Below, piece by piece: positions 8,392 through 16,420 of a stretch of 37,547 nucleotides of DNA. The notes under the pieces were generated by a model. It saw nothing but the letters and a program-made list of their open reading frames with translations. It made no database searches and was not told where the DNA came from. Location: assembly GCA_902475245.1 (NCBI GenBank), contig CABRYP010000025.1:1-37547 (forward strand), in the 5' to 3' direction. Source of the DNA: an uncultured Collinsella sp. (GTDB lineage Bacteria > Actinomycetota > Coriobacteriia > Coriobacteriales > Coriobacteriaceae). Position numbers and translations under genes: made by a program. Position 1 is the stretch's first letter. Every line of letters starts with the position of its first letter.

Positions 8392-9840
8392 TTAGCGGCG
8401 CTCGAGGACCGCTACGGTTTCGGTGTGGTCGGTATGGGGGAACATGTCGACCGGTGTGATCTTGAGCAGGCGATAGCCTCCGTCGAGGAGTTGGTGCAGG
8501 TCGCGCTCTTGGGTCACGGGGTTGCAGCTGATATAGGTGATGCGGCGCGGCTTGAGCGCGCAGGCGGCCTCGAGGAACTCGGGGGTGGAGCCGGCGCGCG
8601 GCGGGTCGATGGAAAGGACGTCGACGCGTTCGTTGTTGTCGGCGGCATCGAGGATGTAGTCGGTGGCGTCGTCGGCCATAAACCAAGCGCTGCGGGTGAG
8701 ACCGTTGAGCTCGGCATTGCGGCGTGCGTCGGCAACGCCCGCGGGGTTTCGCTCCACACCGAGCAGCATGATGCCGACGCCCTTGTCCTGGCCATCCTTT
8801 GCGGCGCAAAGGCCGATGGTGCCGCTGCCGCAGTAGGCATCCATAAGCACGTCGCCCCGGCGCAGGTCCATGCCTTCGATAGCGAGCCGGTAGAGCAGCT
8901 CGGTCTGCTGCGGGTTGGTCTGGTAGAACGCGGTGGGGGAGATGTCGAACTCGCAGCCGAGCAGCTGGTCGCGCATGCACTCAGCGCCATGCACGATGCG
9001 GGTCTCCTCGCCTAGAATGGCGTTGCCGGGGCGTCCGTTGATGTTTTGGGCAACGGTGACGATATGCGGATCGAGCGCGGCGACGGCCTCAAAGAACTCC
9101 TGGGCATGCGGCAGATCGCGCTGGGCGGTCACGAGGGTGACCATAATCTGGTCGGTACGCCAGCCGCAGCGAACGACGGCGTAGCGAAGTAGGCCCAGAT
9201 GCTTATCCTCGTTAAAGGCGGGAATGTGCAGACGCTCGGCCTCATGCGCGATGCCGTTGAGAATCTGGCGGGCCCCCGGTGCCTCGACGGGGCATTCGGG
9301 AACGGCAACGATCTTGTGCGTGCCGCGCTCAAAAAAGCCGCAGCGGACAGCGCCCTCCTTGCCGGGAGCAAAGGGGGTGGCAGCCTTATGACGAAAACCA
9401 CGCGGCGCAGGATACTTTCCCGGGTCGCCCAAGGTGACACCCATACCACGAATGGGGTCGACAGCAATGCCCTCACGCTCGCAAAGCGAGGCAAAAAGTT
9501 CCTCCATAGCAGTCTGCTTGGCGGCGAGCTGCTTCTTATAAGGACGATTGAGCGCCGTGCACCCACCGCAGGCTTTTATGATGGAACAGGGAGACTTGGG
9601 GTCCACAGCCTTACGCGCAGGCGAAACCTGATCTTTATGCGAACGCTTGGAGCGAGTCTGAGGTGCCTTGTCCCCGCTCCGACGAGAGCCGGGACGCTTG
9701 GCCTTAGCCTTGCCCTTGGCCGATTTGCTTTTTGCGGCTTTAGAAGACTTGGATTTCGTAGAAGATTTCTCCTCCTTTGACCCCTCAGCCGCTTCCACCA
9801 AAGCACGACGAGCCCTACGCTCCGCACGAGATTCTGCCAT
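8392..9840 (-). CDS. rlmD: Class I SAM RNA (uracil-5-)-methyltransferase, RlmD/TrmA family
   Basis: Methylates C5 of a uracil in rRNA, or less likely tRNA, using SAM. The first 80 residues form a Lys/Arg/Ser-rich extension likely to bind RNA. Next comes the iron-sulphur Cys cluster C-x5-C-G-G-C (residues 85, 91, 94), with a probable fourth Cys in V-P-E-C-P. The SAM motif DAYCGSGTIGL and the catalytic-Cys segment YISCNPVT are intact near the C-terminus, with a glutamate after the latter. The ATG at 9840 is preferred over a GTG at 9852 because TGGAG sits 6-7 bases before it. Assignment to RlmD rather than another family member is by overall likeness only. It is convergent with the PHP gene. Confidence 0.88.
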   Translation of the reverse strand: MAESRAERRARRALVEAAEGSKEEKSSTKSKSSKAAKSKSAKGKAKAKRPGSRRSGDKAPQTRSKRSHKDQVSPARKAVDPKSPCSIIKACGGCTALNRPYKKQLAAKQTAMEELFASLCEREGIAVDPIRGMGVTLGDPGKYPAPRGFRHKAATPFAPGKEGAVRCGFFERGTHKIVAVPECPVEAPGARQILNGIAHEAERLHIPAFNEDKHLGLLRYAVVRCGWRTDQIMVTLVTAQRDLPHAQEFFEAVAALDPHIVTVAQNINGRPGNAILGEETRIVHGAECMRDQLLGCEFDISPTAFYQTNPQQTELLYRLAIEGMDLRRGDVLMDAYCGSGTIGLCAAKDGQDKGVGIMLLGVERNPAGVADARRNAELNGLTRSAWFMADDATDYILDAADNNERVDVLSIDPPRAGSTPEFLEAACALKPRRITYISCNPVTQERDLHQLLDGGYRLLKITPVDMFPHTDHTETVAVLERR

Positions 9841-9947
9841 CAATAACTCCACTAATTCATGAATTTAAGCTGCAAGTATTGTACCGTGCCAAGCCAGCAG
9901 ACGATATGCAAGCGGTTTATTCGTGTCAGTGATAAGCCCAACGACGG

Positions 9948-10088
9948 TTGCCCGCCGCGTGAGGGGTGTGGGGGGTTAAGTTTATCGCGAGTTCCGCACG
10001 AACAGGAGGCCACTTAATGTGGCCTCCGTCGTGAGCAGGACTGTAGAGCAGGAAACTTAACCCCCCACACCCCTCACGCGGCGGGCAA
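9948..10088. repeat. 141-bp element with 36-bp perfect inverted repeats and a nested palindrome
   Basis: The left arm (9948-9983) begins TTGCCCGCCGCG and ends GGTTAAGTTT; the right arm (10053-10088) is its exact reverse complement over all 36 bases. The 69-base interior holds another perfect palindrome, GGAGGCCAC-TTAAT-GTGGCCTCC (10005-10027), flanked by CACGA and TCGTG. No reading frame of note, no poly-T after the arms, and no obvious target-site duplication (ACGACGG to the left, ACTCGCC to the right). It fills most of the 340-base space between rlmD and the importer. It could be a non-autonomous mobile element or a very stable RNA/DNA cruciform. Confidence 0.85.
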
Positions 10089-10095
10089 ACTCGCC

Positions 10096-10124
10096 TTGTG
10101 CTCTATCACGCTAAAGTGTATGAT
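10096..10124 (+). promoter_or_regulatory. Promoter of the first amino-acid importer
   Basis: TTGTGC (10096-10101), a 17-base spacer and TATGAT (10119-10124). A degenerate copy of the CTTT-N8-AAAG motif (CTCTATCACGCTAAAG, 10101-10116) fills the spacer directly next to the -10 box, just as in the aminotransferase promoter. Confidence 0.55.
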
Positions 10125-10144
10125 TCTGAACGTTACATGACTCA

Positions 10145-10160
10145 CTTTACTTAACTAAAG
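10145..10160 (+). promoter_or_regulatory. Candidate operator CTTTACTTAACTAAAG
   Basis: A 16-bp palindrome with one mismatched central pair, lying between the predicted transcription start (near 10131) and the ribosome-binding site (AAGGGGG, 10168-10174). It extends to CACTTTA/TAAAGTG arms at 10143-10162. It matches the site before ilvE (CTTTAGTTAGTTAAAG) at 13 of 16 positions. Confidence 0.55.
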
Positions 10161-10180
10161 TGCCACCAAGGGGGAATACC

Positions 10181-11041
10181 ATGAATACCGATATGTCTCG
10201 TCGTCAGTTTGTTGGTCTAGCCGGCTCGTTTGCCACGGTGCTTGGCCTTGGTCTTGTCGGCTGCGGCGGTGGTGCCGGCAAGGGCTCCGCTGCTGGTTCT
10301 GCCGCGGCCAAGGATGTGAAGGGTGCTGCGGAGTCCAAGAAGCTCGTGGTGGGCTTTGATAAGTCCTATCCTCCGTACGGCTTTGTGGGCGACGACGGCG
10401 AGTACACCGGCTTTGACCTTGACCTTGCCAAGGCCGTTGCCGATAAGCAGGGCTGGGATGTCGACTACGAGGCCATCGATTGGGACGCCAAGGACACGCT
10501 GCTCAACTCGGGCGCCATCAACTGCATCTGGAACGGCTTTACCATGGAAGGTCGCGAGGACGACTACACGTTCTCCGAGCCGTATATGCTCAACGAGCAG
10601 GTGCTGGTGGTCAAGAAGGATGCGGGTATCAAGAGCTGGGACGATCTTGCTGGAAAGACCGTGATTACCCAGACCGATTCCGCCGCTCAGGATGTGCTCG
10701 AGGGTGACCAGAAGGATCTGGCGGCGACGTTTGCCACGCTCGATATCATCGGCGAGTACAACACGGCCTTTATGCAGCTCGAGAGCGGCGCGGTCGACGC
10801 CGTGGCTTGTGACCTTTCGATTGCCCAGTATCAGCTTGCCGCCAAGCCCGATGTCTATACGCAGCTTGATGAGCCGCTGTCCAGCGAGCACTACGCCGTC
10901 GGCTTTAAGAAGGGCGACACCAAGTCGGCCGACGCCGTGACCGAGTTGCTCAAAGCGCTCTATGAGGACGGTACGGTCAAGGACCTCTGCGATAAGTATT
11001 CAAGCTATGGTCTATCCTTCGACAACTGGGTGCTCAAATAG
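10181..11041 (+). CDS. Amino-acid ABC transporter substrate-binding lipoprotein
   Basis: Extracytoplasmic solute-binding protein (SBP family 3) delivering a polar amino acid to the permease encoded next. The N-terminus has a twin-arginine motif S-R-R-Q-F-V (residues 6-11), a hydrophobic stretch and the lipobox LVGC with Cys28, so export by Tat followed by lipid anchoring is predicted. A Gly/Ser/Ala linker (GKGSAAGSAAA) precedes the binding fold, which starts at KLVVGFDKSYPPYGFVGDDG and continues with GFDLDLAKAVA, typical of the family. The ATG at 10181 with AAGGGGG upstream is preferred over a GTG at 10160, which lies inside the palindrome. 286 residues is normal. The ligand cannot be named. 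Confidence 0.92.
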   Translation: MNTDMSRRQFVGLAGSFATVLGLGLVGCGGGAGKGSAAGSAAAKDVKGAAESKKLVVGFDKSYPPYGFVGDDGEYTGFDLDLAKAVADKQGWDVDYEAIDWDAKDTLLNSGAINCIWNGFTMEGREDDYTFSEPYMLNEQVLVVKKDAGIKSWDDLAGKTVITQTDSAAQDVLEGDQKDLAATFATLDIIGEYNTAFMQLESGAVDAVACDLSIAQYQLAAKPDVYTQLDEPLSSEHYAVGFKKGDTKSADAVTELLKALYEDGTVKDLCDKYSSYGLSFDNWVLK

Positions 11042-11043
11042 CG

Positions 11044-11143
11044 GCTTTCCCAGGCACCCGATTTTGCCGTTCAAGCCGTCGCTTGCGTACATTTAGTACG
11101 CGGCGCTCCTCTTTCACGGCAAACTCGAGCACCTGGAAAACCC
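11044..11143 (+). other. Long imperfect hairpin between lipoprotein and permease genes
   Basis: TTTCCCAGG (11046-11054) faces CCTGGAAA (11132-11139), TTTGCCGT (from 11063) faces ACGGCAAA, and GCGTAC-ATTTA-GTACGC (11085-11101) forms the tip. There is no T tract, so partial termination or mRNA protection is more likely than full termination. That would give more lipoprotein than membrane components, as is usual for such importers (inference). Confidence 0.6.
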
Positions 11144-11191
11144 GCTTTAGCATTGGGTTTGCTGTTCTGTTGTCGCGAAAGAGAGCTTAGG

Positions 11192-11845
11192 TTGTCTATT
11201 CAGGTCATGATGCAAATGCTTGGCCAGGGCTTCTTGGTCAGTTTGCAGTTGTTTGTGCTGACGCTGCTGGGGTCGATTCCGCTGGGAATCCCCGTAGCGT
11301 TTATGCGCATGAGCAAAATTGCGCCACTCCGCTGGATTGCGCGCATCTACATTTCGGTAATGCGCGGTACGCCGCTCATGCTGCAGATGTTTGCCATCTA
11401 CTTTGCCCCGTACTACGTGTTTGGCATTTCGCTCACGCCCGATTCCAAGTGGACGGCGTGCGTCGTGGCGTTCATCATCAACTACGCCGGTTACTTTGCC
11501 GAGATCTATCGCTCGGGCTTGCAGTCCATTCCGCGCGGTCAATACGAGGCTGCCGAGGTGCTGGGCTATTCGCGCGTGCAGACGTTTCTGTATATCGTGA
11601 TGCCGCAGGTCGCCAAGCGTATTCTGCCGGCGATGGGCAACGAGATCATCACGCTGGTCAAGGACACGTCGCTGGCGTTTGCCATTGGCGTGGGTGAGAT
11701 GTTCTCGACGGCCAAGGCGCTGGTCGCCTCGCAGGTGAGCATGGTGCCGTTTGCGATTGCGGCGCTGATCTACTGGGTCTTTAACTTTGTGGTCGAGATG
11801 CTGCTGGGCGCCGCCGAAAAGAAGCTGGACTATTATCATGACTAA
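11192..11845 (+). CDS. Amino-acid ABC transporter permease (HisM/GlnP type)
   Basis: Inner-membrane permease of the polar amino-acid uptake family. About five hydrophobic segments are visible (for example QGFLVSLQLFVLTLLGSIPLG). The ATPase-docking EAA loop is clear: Y-E-A-A-E-V-L-G-Y-S near residue 122, then QVAKRILPAMGNEIITLVKDTSL. I chose TTG at 11192 because GAAAGAGAG lies 6 bases upstream; a longer TTG start at 11153 has no such site, and the ATG at 11207 is too far from one. This gives 217 residues, normal for the family. The stop overlaps the start of the ATPase gene by 8 bases, implying translational coupling. Confidence 0.9.
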   Translation: MSIQVMMQMLGQGFLVSLQLFVLTLLGSIPLGIPVAFMRMSKIAPLRWIARIYISVMRGTPLMLQMFAIYFAPYYVFGISLTPDSKWTACVVAFIINYAGYFAEIYRSGLQSIPRGQYEAAEVLGYSRVQTFLYIVMPQVAKRILPAMGNEIITLVKDTSLAFAIGVGEMFSTAKALVASQVSMVPFAIAALIYWVFNFVVEMLLGAAEKKLDYYHD

Positions 11846-12602
11846 CTCAGTGATGAAAATCGAAAGCGCGCGCAAGGCGTTTGGCGGCAATGAGGTGCTC
11901 AAGGATATCTCGCTCGAGGTCAAGCGTGGCGAGGTCGTGGCGATTATCGGGCCTTCGGGTGGCGGTAAGTCCACGCTGCTGCGCTGTGCCACGCTGCTCG
12001 AGACGCTCGACGGCGGCTCGCTTTCGTTTGGTGACCTTGCGGTTGCGACGGATGCGGGATCGGGTGCGATATATGCGAAAGGCGATGTTCCCAAGCAAGC
12101 GCGTTCGCGTTTTGGTCTGGTGTTCCAGAACTACAATCTGTTCCCGCACTATACCGTGATGAAAAACATCACCGATGCGCCGATTCGCGTGCTTAAGCGT
12201 CCGCGCGAGCAGGCGGAGGCCCGCGCTCGCGAGCTGATTGCACAAATGGGGCTGACGGGCAACGAGAACAAGGTGCCGTGTGAGCTTTCGGGCGGTCAGC
12301 AACAGCGCGTGAGTATTGCCCGCGCCCTAGCGCTCGACCCGGAGATCCTGTTCTTTGACGAGCCGACCTCGGCGCTCGACCCCGAGCTGACGGCCGAGGT
12401 GCTGCGTGTCATTAAGGACCTGGCAGCGCAGAACATGACGATGGTGATCGTGACCCACGCAATGCAGTTTGCGCGCGATGTTGCCGACCGCGTGGTCTTT
12501 ATGGATGGCGGCCGCATTGTCGAGGAGGGTCCTGCCGAGCAGGTCATCGATCACCCTCGTGAGCAGCGTACCCGTGAGTTCTTGAGTCGTATCGGGGGGT
12601 AG
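11838..12602 (+). CDS. Amino-acid ABC transporter ATP-binding protein (GlnQ type)
   Basis: Cytoplasmic ATPase driving the importer. Motifs: Walker A GPSGGGKST near residue 38, Q-loop VFQNYNLFPH, signature L-S-G-G-Q-Q-Q-R, Walker B I-L-F-F-D-E-P-T-S-A-L-D, and H-loop IVTHAMQFA. The 254-residue length is typical of GlnQ/HisP proteins. It starts inside the permease stop (ATGACTAA); an ATG at 11853 (MKIES) is a possible alternative because the ribosome-binding site is weak. A second lipoprotein-permease pair at 20832-22394 has no ATPase of its own, so this protein could energise both (inference). Confidence 0.94.
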   Translation: MTNSVMKIESARKAFGGNEVLKDISLEVKRGEVVAIIGPSGGGKSTLLRCATLLETLDGGSLSFGDLAVATDAGSGAIYAKGDVPKQARSRFGLVFQNYNLFPHYTVMKNITDAPIRVLKRPREQAEARARELIAQMGLTGNENKVPCELSGGQQQRVSIARALALDPEILFFDEPTSALDPELTAEVLRVIKDLAAQNMTMVIVTHAMQFARDVADRVVFMDGGRIVEEGPAEQVIDHPREQRTREFLSRIGG

Positions 12603-12913
12603 GCTCAGCTTTTTACTCAACTATTGATTGAGGCGAAGCTGCTGCAGGTTTTACGGCCTGCGGCGGCACTTTAATTTGCATCGGCGGGGTCCAATAATTG
12701 CCTCGTATACGTTCTCCTTCCTCTCGCCGCCTGTATTCATACGTGTGCCGAAAGGTGTGCATGGACGGTCGCCCGTGAGGGTAGGGTGGTGGCATAGGAC
12801 ATTTGGAGGGTGAGTCGGCTCGGCTGCCGACCATGCTGCTCCCGGGGCGGCACCGACCGCGAACTCTCCCCGTTGGCGTCGCGCATTGCGCGCGGCCCTG
12901 CAAGGAGGTCATC
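12603..12913 (+). other. Intergenic leader region before the EF-G-like gene
   Basis: 311 bases with no credible gene. The first part has a weak hairpin (CAGCTT at 12606, AAGCTG at 12636, with CTCAA/TTGAG inside) that may end the importer transcript. The second half is GC-rich with further hairpin potential (GTCGGC-TCGGCT-GCCGAC near 12823-12840) and probably forms a structured 5' leader ending at AAGGAGG (12902-12908). I recognise no riboswitch. Confidence 0.4.
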
Positions 12914-14989
12914 ATGGGTGCTCCCAAGACCGGTAATGTAAGGAACGTGGTGCTCGTAGGCCAAGGCGGGGTGGGCAAGACTTCACTCGCCGAGGCCATG
13001 CTCCACCTTTCCGGCAAGACCGCCCGCCTGGGCGGCCACGACGGCACCAAGCCCACGCTCGATTATGACCCCGAAGAGGTCAAGCGTGCGTTTTCCATCT
13101 CGACGACCATTGCGCCGATCGACTGGAAGGGCGCGCGCATCAATGTGCTCGATGCCCCGTGCTACCCCGATTTTATCGGCGACGCCTTTGCCGCGATGAG
13201 CGTCTGCGAGACGGCTCTGTTTGTGGTCGACGCCGAGGCCGGCCCGCAGCCTACGACAGTTAAGCTCTGGTATGCCGCCGAGGACCTGCGCCTGGCGCGT
13301 GCGGTGTTCGTGAACCGCCTTTCGCGCTCCGAGGCCAGCTTTACGACCACAATGAACCTGCTGCAGGAGCGCTTTGGCACGCGCCTGGGCGCCGTGACCC
13401 TTCCCTGGGGCGAGGGCGAGGACTTTGACGGCATCATCGACCTGGTGCGCATGAAGGCGCGCCATTGCAACGGCACCGAAGCCACTGAGTCGGAGATTCC
13501 CGAGGAGTATCGTGCCCAGGCTGAGGAAGCCCATGACCATCTGTGCGAGCTGGTGGCCGAGGCTGACGACGATCTGATGATGAAGTACTTGGAAGGCGAG
13601 GAGACGCTGACGCAGGAGGAGCTCGAAGGCCTGCTGTCGAAGGCGATCGCCGAGCGCATCTTTGTGCCGGTCTTTGCGGGCGATTGCATTAAGGAGCAGG
13701 GCGTCAACTCGCTGATGGACGACATCGCCACGTACTTCCCGGCACCGACGGACTACGGCGAGATGCCGCTCATCGACGGTGATTCACTCAAGATCTCGAG
13801 TGACGATGACCGTCCGGTGGCGTTTGTGTTTAAGACCCTGGCCGATCCGCAGCAGGGTCGCATCAGCTTTATCAAGGTGCTGACGGGTACGCTTGAGCCG
13901 GGCCTTGAGCTGATCAACGCGCGTACCCGCAAGAGCGATCGTCTGGCTCACCTGTATGTGATGTGTGGCCGCGACATGACCGAGGTCGGTCACGCTTATG
14001 CCGGTGATATCATCGTGGCGCCCAAGCTGGCGGCCGAGACGGGCGATACGCTCTCGATTACCGGCAAGGTCGAGGCTGCGGCGTTTAAGTTCCCCAACTC
14101 GCAGTACCGCATTGCCATCGAGGCCGAGAACCGCGGCGACGAAGAGAAGCTCTACACGTTTATCGAGAAGGCCTGCAAGGCCGATCCGACCATGAGCATC
14201 GACCGCGACGAGGAGACCGGCCAGACCATCATTTCGGCGGTGGGCGAGGCACAGGTTTCGGTCCTGCTCAATCGCCTTGAGGACCGTACCAAAGTCGTGG
14301 CCAAGAGTGTGCCGATCCGCATTCCGTATCGTGAGACCATTCGCCGCACGGCAAGTGCCCAGGGCCGCCACAAGAAGCAGACCGGCGGCGCCGGCCAGTA
14401 TGGTGACTGCTGGCTGCGCGTTGAGCCGCTCATTGGGCCCGACGGCACGAGCGACGGTTATGAGTTTGTAGACGAGGTCGTGGGCGGTCGCATTCCGCGT
14501 TCGCTCATTCCCGCCGTGGACAAGGGTGTCCAGGAGACCATGAAGGACGGCATCATTGCCGGCTACCCGCTTACGGGCATTCGCGTGGCTGTGTACGACG
14601 GTTCGTATCACAGCGTCGACTCCAACGAGATGGCGTTCCGCGCGGCGGCTCGCATCGGCCTGCGCAAGGCATGTGCCGATGCCGACCCGGTGGTGCTGGA
14701 GCCCATCGAGGAAATCACGGTGACTATCCCCGAGAGCTACGCCGGCGCCGTGATGGGCGACATCTCGGCCTCGCGTGGTCGCGTGACGGGCATGGAGACC
14801 GATGAGCGCGGCGACACCGTGGTCATTGCCCAGGCGCCTCTCGCCGAGCTGACGGATTACTCGACGCGTCTGCGCTCTATCACGCGCGGCACGGGCGACT
14901 TTACCATGAAGTCCGCGGGCTATGAGCAGGTGCCTTATGACGTTCAGGCCAAGCTGGTCGAGCGCTATGAGGAGGGCCGCGCCAAGTAG
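12914..14989 (+). CDS. Elongation factor G-like protein with altered GTPase motifs
   Basis: Translational-GTPase-fold protein of 691 residues with all five EF-G domains, resembling the actinobacterial EF-G2 group rather than the main translocase. G1 is GQGGVGKT (residues 16-23). G3, normally DTPGH, reads D-A-P-C-Y (80-84), so the catalytic His is replaced by Tyr. G4, normally NKxD, reads N-R-L-S (134-137). Domain IV (GRHKKQTGGAGQYGDCWLRV) and domain V (ITVTIPESYAGAVMGDISASRG) are well kept. AAGGAGG fixes the start at 12914. It may bind ribosomes without normal GTP hydrolysis. It stands alone, with its own leader and terminator, and is not in a str operon. Its cellular role is unknown. Confidence 0.9.
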   Translation: MGAPKTGNVRNVVLVGQGGVGKTSLAEAMLHLSGKTARLGGHDGTKPTLDYDPEEVKRAFSISTTIAPIDWKGARINVLDAPCYPDFIGDAFAAMSVCETALFVVDAEAGPQPTTVKLWYAAEDLRLARAVFVNRLSRSEASFTTTMNLLQERFGTRLGAVTLPWGEGEDFDGIIDLVRMKARHCNGTEATESEIPEEYRAQAEEAHDHLCELVAEADDDLMMKYLEGEETLTQEELEGLLSKAIAERIFVPVFAGDCIKEQGVNSLMDDIATYFPAPTDYGEMPLIDGDSLKISSDDDRPVAFVFKTLADPQQGRISFIKVLTGTLEPGLELINARTRKSDRLAHLYVMCGRDMTEVGHAYAGDIIVAPKLAAETGDTLSITGKVEAAAFKFPNSQYRIAIEAENRGDEEKLYTFIEKACKADPTMSIDRDEETGQTIISAVGEAQVSVLLNRLEDRTKVVAKSVPIRIPYRETIRRTASAQGRHKKQTGGAGQYGDCWLRVEPLIGPDGTSDGYEFVDEVVGGRIPRSLIPAVDKGVQETMKDGIIAGYPLTGIRVAVYDGSYHSVDSNEMAFRAAARIGLRKACADADPVVLEPIEEITVTIPESYAGAVMGDISASRGRVTGMETDERGDTVVIAQAPLAELTDYSTRLRSITRGTGDFTMKSAGYEQVPYDVQAKLVERYEEGRAK

Positions 14990-15022
14990 CGCGTGTCGTT
15001 GCCTGTAACATACATGCCGATG

Positions 15023-15059
15023 AAAGGGCCGCTCTGGGCAATCCAGGGCGGCCCTTTTT
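15023..15059 (+). terminator. Rho-independent terminator after the EF-G-like gene
   Basis: AAAGGGCCGCTCTGG, a GCAAT loop, then CCAGGGCGGCCCTTTTT. The long GC-rich stem with one mismatch and a T5 tail is convincing. Confidence 0.92.
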
Positions 15060-15119
15060 GATCCCTGGGGGACGGAGGAAAACGAATCATTTTAGGTTTT
15101 GGGGCAGCTTTTGTCAGCC

Positions 15120-16103
15120 CTAGTCTCCCGAGGCCTGATTGCGGCCGGTGGCGTAGTCGATCTGCACGTGCGGCTGCAGGTTGTAGCAGTACACGTGGAA
15201 GCACAGGGTCTTGCCGTGGTCCTCGATCGATTGCGCCTCAAGGCGTACGCCACGACAGACGAGTTCCTCTTCGTTGTACATGGGCGTGACGCGGTAGAGC
15301 ACATGGTTGCCCGTGTCGCGGATGTAGTTAAGAACCTGCTCTTCAAACGGCAGCATGCCCGTTTCGTTGAGATAACGCGTGCCGGTGAGGAGATTCTTGC
15401 GATTGGCGTTTTCGCCGCAGAGCGACCAGGCGATGAGGTGGCAGCGGTTGTAGAGGCTTTGGCCTGGAATAAAGTCGTAGCGCTGCTGCTGCCAACCGGC
15501 AGGATGGATACGCGAGATATCGCCGCGCTTTCCCTGTCCGAGCGACTCGGGGCCTACGCAAGCGAGCGCCTTGCGAGTGCGGCCCAGGCTGTCGAGCTTG
15601 GAGAATTTCTTAAAGCAGCCCTCTTCGGTGGCACGATCGTATTCATCGAGCGTGAACGACGGCGTGCCCAACGGGTGCGTGCTGTCGGCGCGAAGGGCGA
15701 CATAGGGGTTGCCGGCGTAGTCGGGAATGCTGCTGAGATAAACACCGCGGGCGCGGTTGAGGTCGGGGTTTTCGACCTCGTCGATGGGGGTGGCGGCACT
15801 GTCCGCGGAGGCGTCGTCACCGGTGTCGGCTGCGGCGGAATCGGAGCCATCGCCAGAGTCTTGGCTATTTTGAGAGTCCGAGGAGCTCGCTGTTCCCGAT
15901 TCGAGCCGGGCAACCAGGTCTGCCTCGTCGTCGGTACGGCTGGGACTCTCGTTTTGCTTCTCGGCCAGAGCTGCCGCCTGTTCATCGCTTTGCGGCGACA
16001 GCAACTTGGGAGCTCCGTCGAGCGATCCCGTAAACAACGCAAACCCCAGTACCACGGCGGTGCCGATGGAAAGTGCTTGCTTGTAGGCGGACTTGCGCGA
16101 CAT
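15120..16103 (-). CDS. Secreted or membrane-anchored DNA/RNA non-specific endonuclease
   Basis: Predicted beta-beta-alpha-metal nuclease related to streptococcal DNA-entry and secreted nucleases. An N-terminal hydrophobic segment (residues 10-25) after a basic start acts as a signal peptide or anchor. A Ser/Asp/Glu/Ala-rich disordered linker follows (about 35-115), then the nuclease domain. The active-site region is Y-N-R-C-H-L-I-A-W (218-226), with His222 as the likely general base, and the metal-binding Asn is in ENANRKNLLTGTRYLN. AGGAG is 6 bases before the start. It is alone, convergent with the EF-G-like gene; no competence genes are in the window. Roles in nutrient scavenging from DNA, or in DNA uptake, are both possible. 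Confidence 0.85.
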   Translation of the reverse strand: MSRKSAYKQALSIGTAVVLGFALFTGSLDGAPKLLSPQSDEQAAALAEKQNESPSRTDDEADLVARLESGTASSSDSQNSQDSGDGSDSAAADTGDDASADSAATPIDEVENPDLNRARGVYLSSIPDYAGNPYVALRADSTHPLGTPSFTLDEYDRATEEGCFKKFSKLDSLGRTRKALACVGPESLGQGKRGDISRIHPAGWQQQRYDFIPGQSLYNRCHLIAWSLCGENANRKNLLTGTRYLNETGMLPFEEQVLNYIRDTGNHVLYRVTPMYNEEELVCRGVRLEAQSIEDHGKTLCFHVYCYNLQPHVQIDYATGRNQASGD

Positions 16104-16262
16104 TGCGGCTCCTGGCTAGATGGTTGGGAATCTACCAGTCTAGCAGGTGCCGGCAGGGGCCGTTCTATCGAACAAATACTCAAGATTTGGGATAGACGTT
16201 ACTGATTCATTTGCCTCATATGGAGCTGCGGTGGTCGTGTATGTGGGGCTATTCGGCGTTTC

Positions 16263-16308
16263 CCCAGATAAAACCTGCCAAAATAAACCTGTCCCTTTTT
16301 GGCAGGTT
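16263..16308 (+). repeat. REP-like element, copy 1
   Basis: Begins CCCAGATAAAACC and folds into a hairpin: AACCTGCCAAAA (16272-16283) and TTTTGGCAGGTT (16297-16308) pair perfectly over 12 bp around a loop containing AAACCTGTCCC. Near-identical copies are at 17515, 20649 (inverted) and 24507. Confidence 0.85.
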
Positions 16309-16310
16309 AC

Positions 16311-16420
16311 GTCATAAGGCTTCTGTCTATGTAACGAAAGTACAATATGATATATACGTTATATACAAGTTTGTAACGTGCAGTAGATTTGCGGTAACGC
16401 AAGCCGATGAAGGGGCCGAT
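16311..16420 (+). promoter_or_regulatory. Duplicated promoter region of HAD gene copy A
   Basis: From GTCATAAG onward this segment aligns without gaps to 18600-18709, upstream of HAD copy B, at an offset of exactly 2289. A block spanning ATATACGTTATATA and ACAAGTTTGTAA is identical in both and contains inverted half-sites (ATATA/TATAT, ACAA/TTGT). It is a plausible binding site for the LacI-type regulator of the module. TACAAT at 16341-16346 is a possible -10 box; copy B has TGCAAT. Confidence 0.5.

Noticed and set aside
10145..10160. TyrR box before the importer
   Set aside because: TyrR sites read TGTAAA-N6-TTTACA; here the half-sites have the opposite polarity (CTTTA-N6-TAAAG).
12603..12913. 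tRNA or known riboswitch in the leader of the EF-G-like gene
   Set aside because: The hairpins do not form a cloverleaf, there is no T-arm consensus, and no riboswitch signature is recognisable.
16211..16420. N-terminal 70-residue extension of HAD copy A in the same frame
   Set aside because: It runs through the REP-like element and the promoter block, and the paralogue has a different, shorter extension; the ribosome-binding site supports 16421.
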